Assembly: GCA_009760855.2 (NCBI GenBank)
Contig: WPIO01000067.1
Coordinates: 1,831,001 to 1,895,000 of the forward strand
From: Cristatella mucedo
Taxonomy: Eukaryota; Bryozoa; Phylactolaemata; Cristatellidae
Direction: 5' to 3'
DNA length: 64,000 nt
Shown here in pieces: positions 60,306-64,000 of this stretch. The position numbers and the translations under genes are program-made. The notes under the pieces were generated by a model. That model saw nothing but the letters and a program-made list of their open reading frames with translations. It searched no databases and was not told where the DNA came from. Each line of letters starts with the position of its first letter. Within the stretch, counting starts at the first letter, position 1.

Positions 60306-60568
60306 CTGATACGTGATGGCGCCCGATATCTCTTGGACACTGGCAAGCGACGACGACACGCCGACAGCGACTTCGACGGCGCCTGACTTGAGGGCCACGT
60401 AGGGCATGGCATTATACGAAGCGTGAACTGTCGTCTGGCCGTACGCCTGCGAGCTGTCGGTCAATGAGACCGCGTAGTGCGGTCGGTATCCTTGCGCAGC
60501 AGACGAGAGCACGCTCATCTCTAGAGGCTCGTACAAGGGCAGGACGCCCACGTGCTCGTCAAAGGCGG
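60306..60568 (-). CDS. Exon 4: first PKD-type segment after the lectin
   Basis: Acceptor follows a strong pyrimidine tract (CTTCCTTTTCCAG). The reading AFDEHVGVLPLYEPLEM continues to YRPHYAVSLTDSS and EISGAITYQ. It has the length and phase (two bases of a split codon at the start, phase 0 at the end) of exons 13 and 20, which are clear PKD exons, so I take it as a diverged member of the same type. The donor GTTCGT is weak but phase fits exon 5. Sequence similarity to PKD consensus is low. Confidence 0.68.
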
Positions 60569-61289
60569 CTGGAAAAGGAAGGCGCTAGCTCGCGGGCGGC
60601 GCAGGCAGCGGCGTGCTAGGGCCGCTTTTATTCCGCTCGCGCCAGCTTCGATCGCTGCACGAGAAGCAAACGCCGTCTTCCGGGGGACGACGAAAAAGAA
60701 TCGAGGCGTCGCAACGCGGTGCACGTCATCAATAAATCGGCGAGCCTTCGCGCGTGGCTGTTTATCGAGGTTGACCGCCAGACGCCATTGGGCACGCCTG
60801 TGACTCGTCTCGGTAGCTTCCAGGCGGAGTTGACTCATTCCGCCAGCCATGTGACCTGATTGTTAACGCCTTTCCAATGAAAGCAGCTGGCGAGTGATTT
60901 TCGAAAGCAATCCATTCACTTTTGACATGCTCGAAGTCTACACGGCGTAGGACCTAGTAAACCTATATAATTTTGATGGTTCTCACATACGTACATCCCA
61001 AAGCGGAAATGACTGCTTATTCAGTAGCCGGTGCCGACCAAGAAAAGAGAGCCTGCATAATTTATGCATATAAATGTGAATGGTAAAATACATTATTTTC
61101 TTGTTGAAATTGAATTGAAAACAATTTAAAACTATCGTGACATAGCTTCTATCGCTGATGATTCTATCCAATGATTCTATCGCTGGTTAGATTCTGGGGG
61201 CGTTAAGGTGATCGCCTATAACGAAAGAGGTCAAAGTCCTTGCCTTTGGTGACAGAGATGAGGGAGGGTTTGAGTATTACTTCAAACGT

Positions 61290-61365
61290 GAAACACCTTG
61301 ATGAGAGATTTAGTTGTATAGGGCGCTTTACAAATGAATTATATTTATCATTATACCTGTTCAAG
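61290..61365 (+). mobile_element. S1/LINE-type tail fragment
   Basis: gatgagagatttagttgtat then gggcgctttacaaatgaatt, the shared tail only. Confidence 0.55.
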
Positions 61366-61749
61366 GTGTCAAAATGCCATTGCGAGACAACTTTCCCATT
61401 TCGACCGTTAGCCGCCAGAATGCCCGCAAAGGAAAGCCGGTTTACGGAAATGTAACAAAAAATCAGGGCGGTGGTAATATATCAGGCGCTTTCGCAGAAG
61501 AGAGTCCCTCTGTCGTCGCCGCTGTCGTAGCGCGAGCACCCTTTGTTTCTCGCTCGAGCCGCATGGGTGCATGTGGCGCTTCCACCTGTCGCTGCTCTGA
61601 TGGGGGCCTCAGCATCTCTACCATCTTTGGGGCATTTTCAACTCACTCGGTCGCCAAAGGCTGCACGCTCATTCTGCACTATCATTCACGAACGGGTGCT
61701 CGCGTAGGCTTGCGTGGCGCGGTAAAGCGCGCGACGCTCGCGCTCTCAC

Positions 61750-61965
61750 CTTCGAGTGCTCCATCGGCCGTCTGCTGTCGCGGCGGCTTTGCCGCAGCTG
61801 CGGCGGCGCACAGTGCCTTGTGGCCGGCGACGGAGCAGCTCAGCGCGTCCCAGAGGTGCCACTTCATGTAAGCGCACGCTGGCGATTGGCTGACTGTCAG
61901 GTTGGGAGACAAGGCCGAATAGCGCTGCGACGCAGCACCGCCGTTGACCCACGTCCAGCCTTGAC
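61750..61965 (-). CDS. Exon 3: C-terminal half of C-type lectin domain
   Basis: Starts GWTWVNGG and continues with SPNLTVSQ, then CAYMKWHLWDALSC and ALC, which are the conserved final cysteines and tryptophans of a C-type lectin domain. The EPN/QPD sugar-specificity motif reads SPN and the WND calcium motif is not clearly kept, so classical calcium-dependent sugar binding is doubtful. An Ala/Lys/Pro/Gln-rich linker of about 25 residues follows. Phase matches both neighbours. Donor is GTGAGA. Confidence 0.88.
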
Positions 61966-62586
61966 CTTGGGGCGAGCGAGCGCAACGCACGGCTCGCCGG
62001 CGGTCTGCGAGGCGGCGCCATCCGCCGGCGGAGCGGCTTTTCCGGCTGCGGTACGGCTGCGATGCTCCGCGGCGACTCGGCGGCAGCTCTGAGCGCAGCT
62101 TCTCCGTGTGCCTCGACAGAGGGCACCACCAGACCTAGGAGGTCGCTATTAAGGGCACCGTCCTATCCTAATGTAAGCATAGAGAAAAGCGGACGCGGAG
62201 TGGTTGGACAAAATTGCATGTCTCAAGCAGCCCTGCAGGCTGCTAATCAGCGAGACCACTGCAGTCTCTAACCCCAGCGAGTCGCCTAAGGAGGCTTATA
62301 CTCGGCCATGTTATTTCCGGTTGCAATGCACGCGACCGTCGTGAGGCTGAATGTGAGAGAAATTCTAAATGCTTATTAATGTTACGCCTGCCTCAGAAAT
62401 CTAGTCGAACGCTGCCGGTTATGAGCGGCGTTGGAGGCGCGTCGAGTGGCAAGCGCGCGGATACAAAGTCTTTCCGTAGATGGGTAACCCACCTTATATA
62501 ATTCTGGCAGCGGTAGCCCATGGAGAGTAAGGCGCTCAACCTTCGCGAACGAGGTCGTTGCTCTGCAGTGAGCAATGCTACATTGC

Positions 62587-62750
62587 CGAGCTCACTGCCT
62601 GTGGACTCGTGTCGCTCAGTTATAGTAGAAGTGGTCACAGTACGGTCATGGAAGACAGCGCTGCGCCATCTTGCCGCGTGACGGAAGAATGCCTTCTTGG
62701 CGCGTGACGGGCGGACTTTCTCACTTTAATTAGTAGAGATATCAGTGACG
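62587..62750. repeat. Dispersed repeat R1, copy 2
   Basis: Shares gagctcactgcctgtggact and the block gcgtgacgggcggactttct, ctttaattagtagagatatc with 8728-8882, in the same orientation. Lies between exons 2 and 3. Confidence 0.6.
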
Positions 62751-63214
62751 CTGTTAAATTAGCTTGTACACATTTATTTATTTTAATAGGCGTGCTTGGA
62801 AAGGCGCCATCAATGTTGGCACCTTCGGCGTGCATGTTTGGCGCAGTGCCTTTTCCCAGGGTTTTCAAGGAGACAGCCATGTCACTTTGCTTATTGAAGA
62901 CGCAGTGCGTTCAGCACTGGCCAAGACGATGCTAAGACTGGCCAAGACGAGGCTTGCTGAGCTGGGAACCGTCAAGGCGCGGAAGCATCTGGCTCTGAAA
63001 ACTGGGAGGGGTTGGTGGCACACAGATTTCTTATAAGAATATTTTTAAAAAGGGTTTCCGGCCAACCCTCCCTTATCGCGGGTTTTCGAATCGCGACGCG
63101 CGACGGGCGCCACGCGACGACAGCCGGCCGTGCTACGGTTGGCGGCAGCGGCGGCGGAGGTAGCGTGCACTCGCACGCACTCTAGAGCAAGCTCGGCTTA
63201 ACCGAGTGGCTTAC

Positions 63215-63436
63215 CAACATTGCTTAGGCCGAGCCAGTAGCCGAGCGTCCACGCGTAGTCGCGCGTCCAATCCTGAGTCAACACGGAGATGACGTAGGCG
63301 TACTCTTCGAGCGAGTTGACCGCCAGCAGGTCGCCGCCGCCGGCTTGACAGAGCGCCCTCTGCTGGCTCCAGCTTCCGGGCGCGCCGGTCGCCCAATAGC
63401 AGCGACCGTCGTGGTAGTCCTGCCCGCTGGCGCACC
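63215..63436 (-). CDS. Exon 2: N-terminal half of C-type lectin domain
   Basis: Encodes the classic start of a C-type lectin fold: CASGQDYHDGRCYW, then WSQQRALCQAGGGDLLAVNS (the W..A...C...GG.L..I.. signature), EEYAYV, and YWLGLSNV (the W.GL core strand). The donor GTAAGC leaves one base that joins GT of the next exon to make glycine. The acceptor follows a C/G-rich pyrimidine stretch ending CAG. In polycystin-1 this domain is extracellular and may bind carbohydrate or matrix. The exon sits in a very GC- and CpG-rich zone. Confidence 0.9.
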
Positions 63437-63552
63437 CTGCGACGGCGGCGGCGCGAGCGGAACGTCCGCGAGTTTTCGCGCCCAATCGTCGAGCGCGCCC
63501 GAAGCGCCGGGCGGCGGCGCACGCGCGCCATCGCTGGCTCGATTCGACGCAC

Positions 63553-63731
63553 CGAGCGAGCTCCAGTCGAACACCACCGACACGTCGCTAGCGGTGCTGC
63601 TGGCGCTCACGGTCACCGGGAATATCGGCGCGGAGCGACCGGCCCCGTCGGCACCGCTAGAGGGCGCGCAGTTGAGCGCGTCGTCCGCGTCCGAGAAGCA
63701 GAAGCACAGCCGGTCCGAGAGCGTCCAGTAC
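63553..63731 (-). CDS. Exon 1 of those seen: WSC-like end and linker before the lectin
   Basis: The reading contains YWTLSDRLCFCFSDADD followed by NCAPSSG, which resembles the last cysteines of a WSC domain, then a Ser/Thr/Ala-rich linker ending VSVVFDWSSL. The donor is GTGCGT and leaves one base of a glycine codon, matching the two bases that open the next exon. The 116-base intron that follows is GC-rich. The upstream boundary is uncertain: 63731 is the position after a CAG, but the same frame stays open further upstream. The WSC assignment rests on a short cysteine pattern; the position before the lectin supports it. Confidence 0.5.
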
Positions 63732-64000
63732 CTGGATGCGACGCGCGCTGTCCGCTGTCCGCCGCGCACTGATCGCCAGAGCTGCGATGAGCCGAAGCAC
63801 GCGAACCGTCGCGCGCGCGCCGATCGCAGCGGAGGAGCGGCTGCGATCTGGCGTCGGCGGCGGCACAGCACCGCTCTGCGCGTGCGCCGAAGCGCGCGCT
63901 GCGGAGCCGCGTCCTGGGCGCCGTCGCCACGCGCCGTTGCCCCGCGAGCGCGTCGAAGACTGCAACTGCGAGGGGCGCTCGGCGGCAGCGGCGCAAGAGG

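Larger units (their letters stand above)
63060..64000. other. GC- and CpG-rich edge region
   Basis: Much higher GC and CpG density than the rest of the window, covering exons 1 and 2 and their 116-base intron. Long open frames on both strands here are a by-product of few stop codons. It could be a CpG island near the gene's 5' part; whether an earlier exon lies in 63732-64000 cannot be decided. Confidence 0.6.

Noticed and set aside
63278-63996. Several overlapping Arg/Ala-rich frames at the right edge
   Set aside because: High GC lowers stop frequency; only the frame with the CFCF motif and the lectin frame give family motifs and phase fit.

Overview
This is a stretch of an animal (metazoan) nuclear genome. 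Three things show it: GT-AG introns, L2/CR1-like LINEs with tRNA-derived SINEs, and long simple repeats. The species cannot be named from the sequence. An invertebrate is my guess, from the moderate intron lengths, the preserved CpG in exons and LINE/SINE families I do not recognise from vertebrates. No bacterial-type genes, rRNA genes or CRISPR arrays are present, and no intact tRNA gene was found.

The window is dominated by one gene on the minus strand. It runs from about 63731 (most upstream part seen) down to 3770 and continues past both edges. I rebuilt 30 exons by reading the minus strand, placing donor and acceptor sites, and requiring codon phase to match from exon to exon: 28 of 29 junctions fit. 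The chain encodes about 1,950 residues in this order: the end of a WSC-like cysteine motif, one C-type lectin domain split over two exons, then about 17 PKD-type (polycystic kidney disease, Ig-like) repeats. The order WSC, C-type lectin, PKD array is that of the polycystin-1 family. The REJ/GAIN, PLAT and 11-helix membrane parts expected in that family would lie left of base 1 and are not seen. Two sets of six exons (51204 to 35933 and 35477 to 23377) match each other in order, length and phase, so part of the ectodomain arose by tandem exon-cassette duplication.

The introns are filled with mobile-element remains. LINE-A (about 25 pieces, all broken) and LINE-B (one near-complete but inactivated copy at about 24.9-28.3 kb plus fragments) are both L2/CR1-like non-LTR elements. 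SINE S1 carries a tRNA-like head and a tail matching the LINE-A 3' end. SINE S2 is tRNA-like with a different tail. There are tail-to-tail, nested and internally inverted LINE copies. Between 50.4 and 55.8 kb lie long CT and CTCA arrays; in the gene's transcript these read as GA and GAGT arrays.

Layout: 1-3.2 kb LINE-A pair and an S2 SINE; 3.8-12.1 kb last six exons seen (E25 follows at 17.6 kb) among LINE debris; 12.3-20.5 kb mostly LINE-A; 20.6-24.0 kb three exons; 24.6-29.8 kb LINE-B and LINE-A; 32.5-43.5 kb the exon-dense middle; 44.4-47.5 kb minisatellite and LINE-A palindrome; 48.2-57.7 kb nine exons with microsatellites; 60.3-63.7 kb lectin and WSC-like exons in GC-rich DNA.
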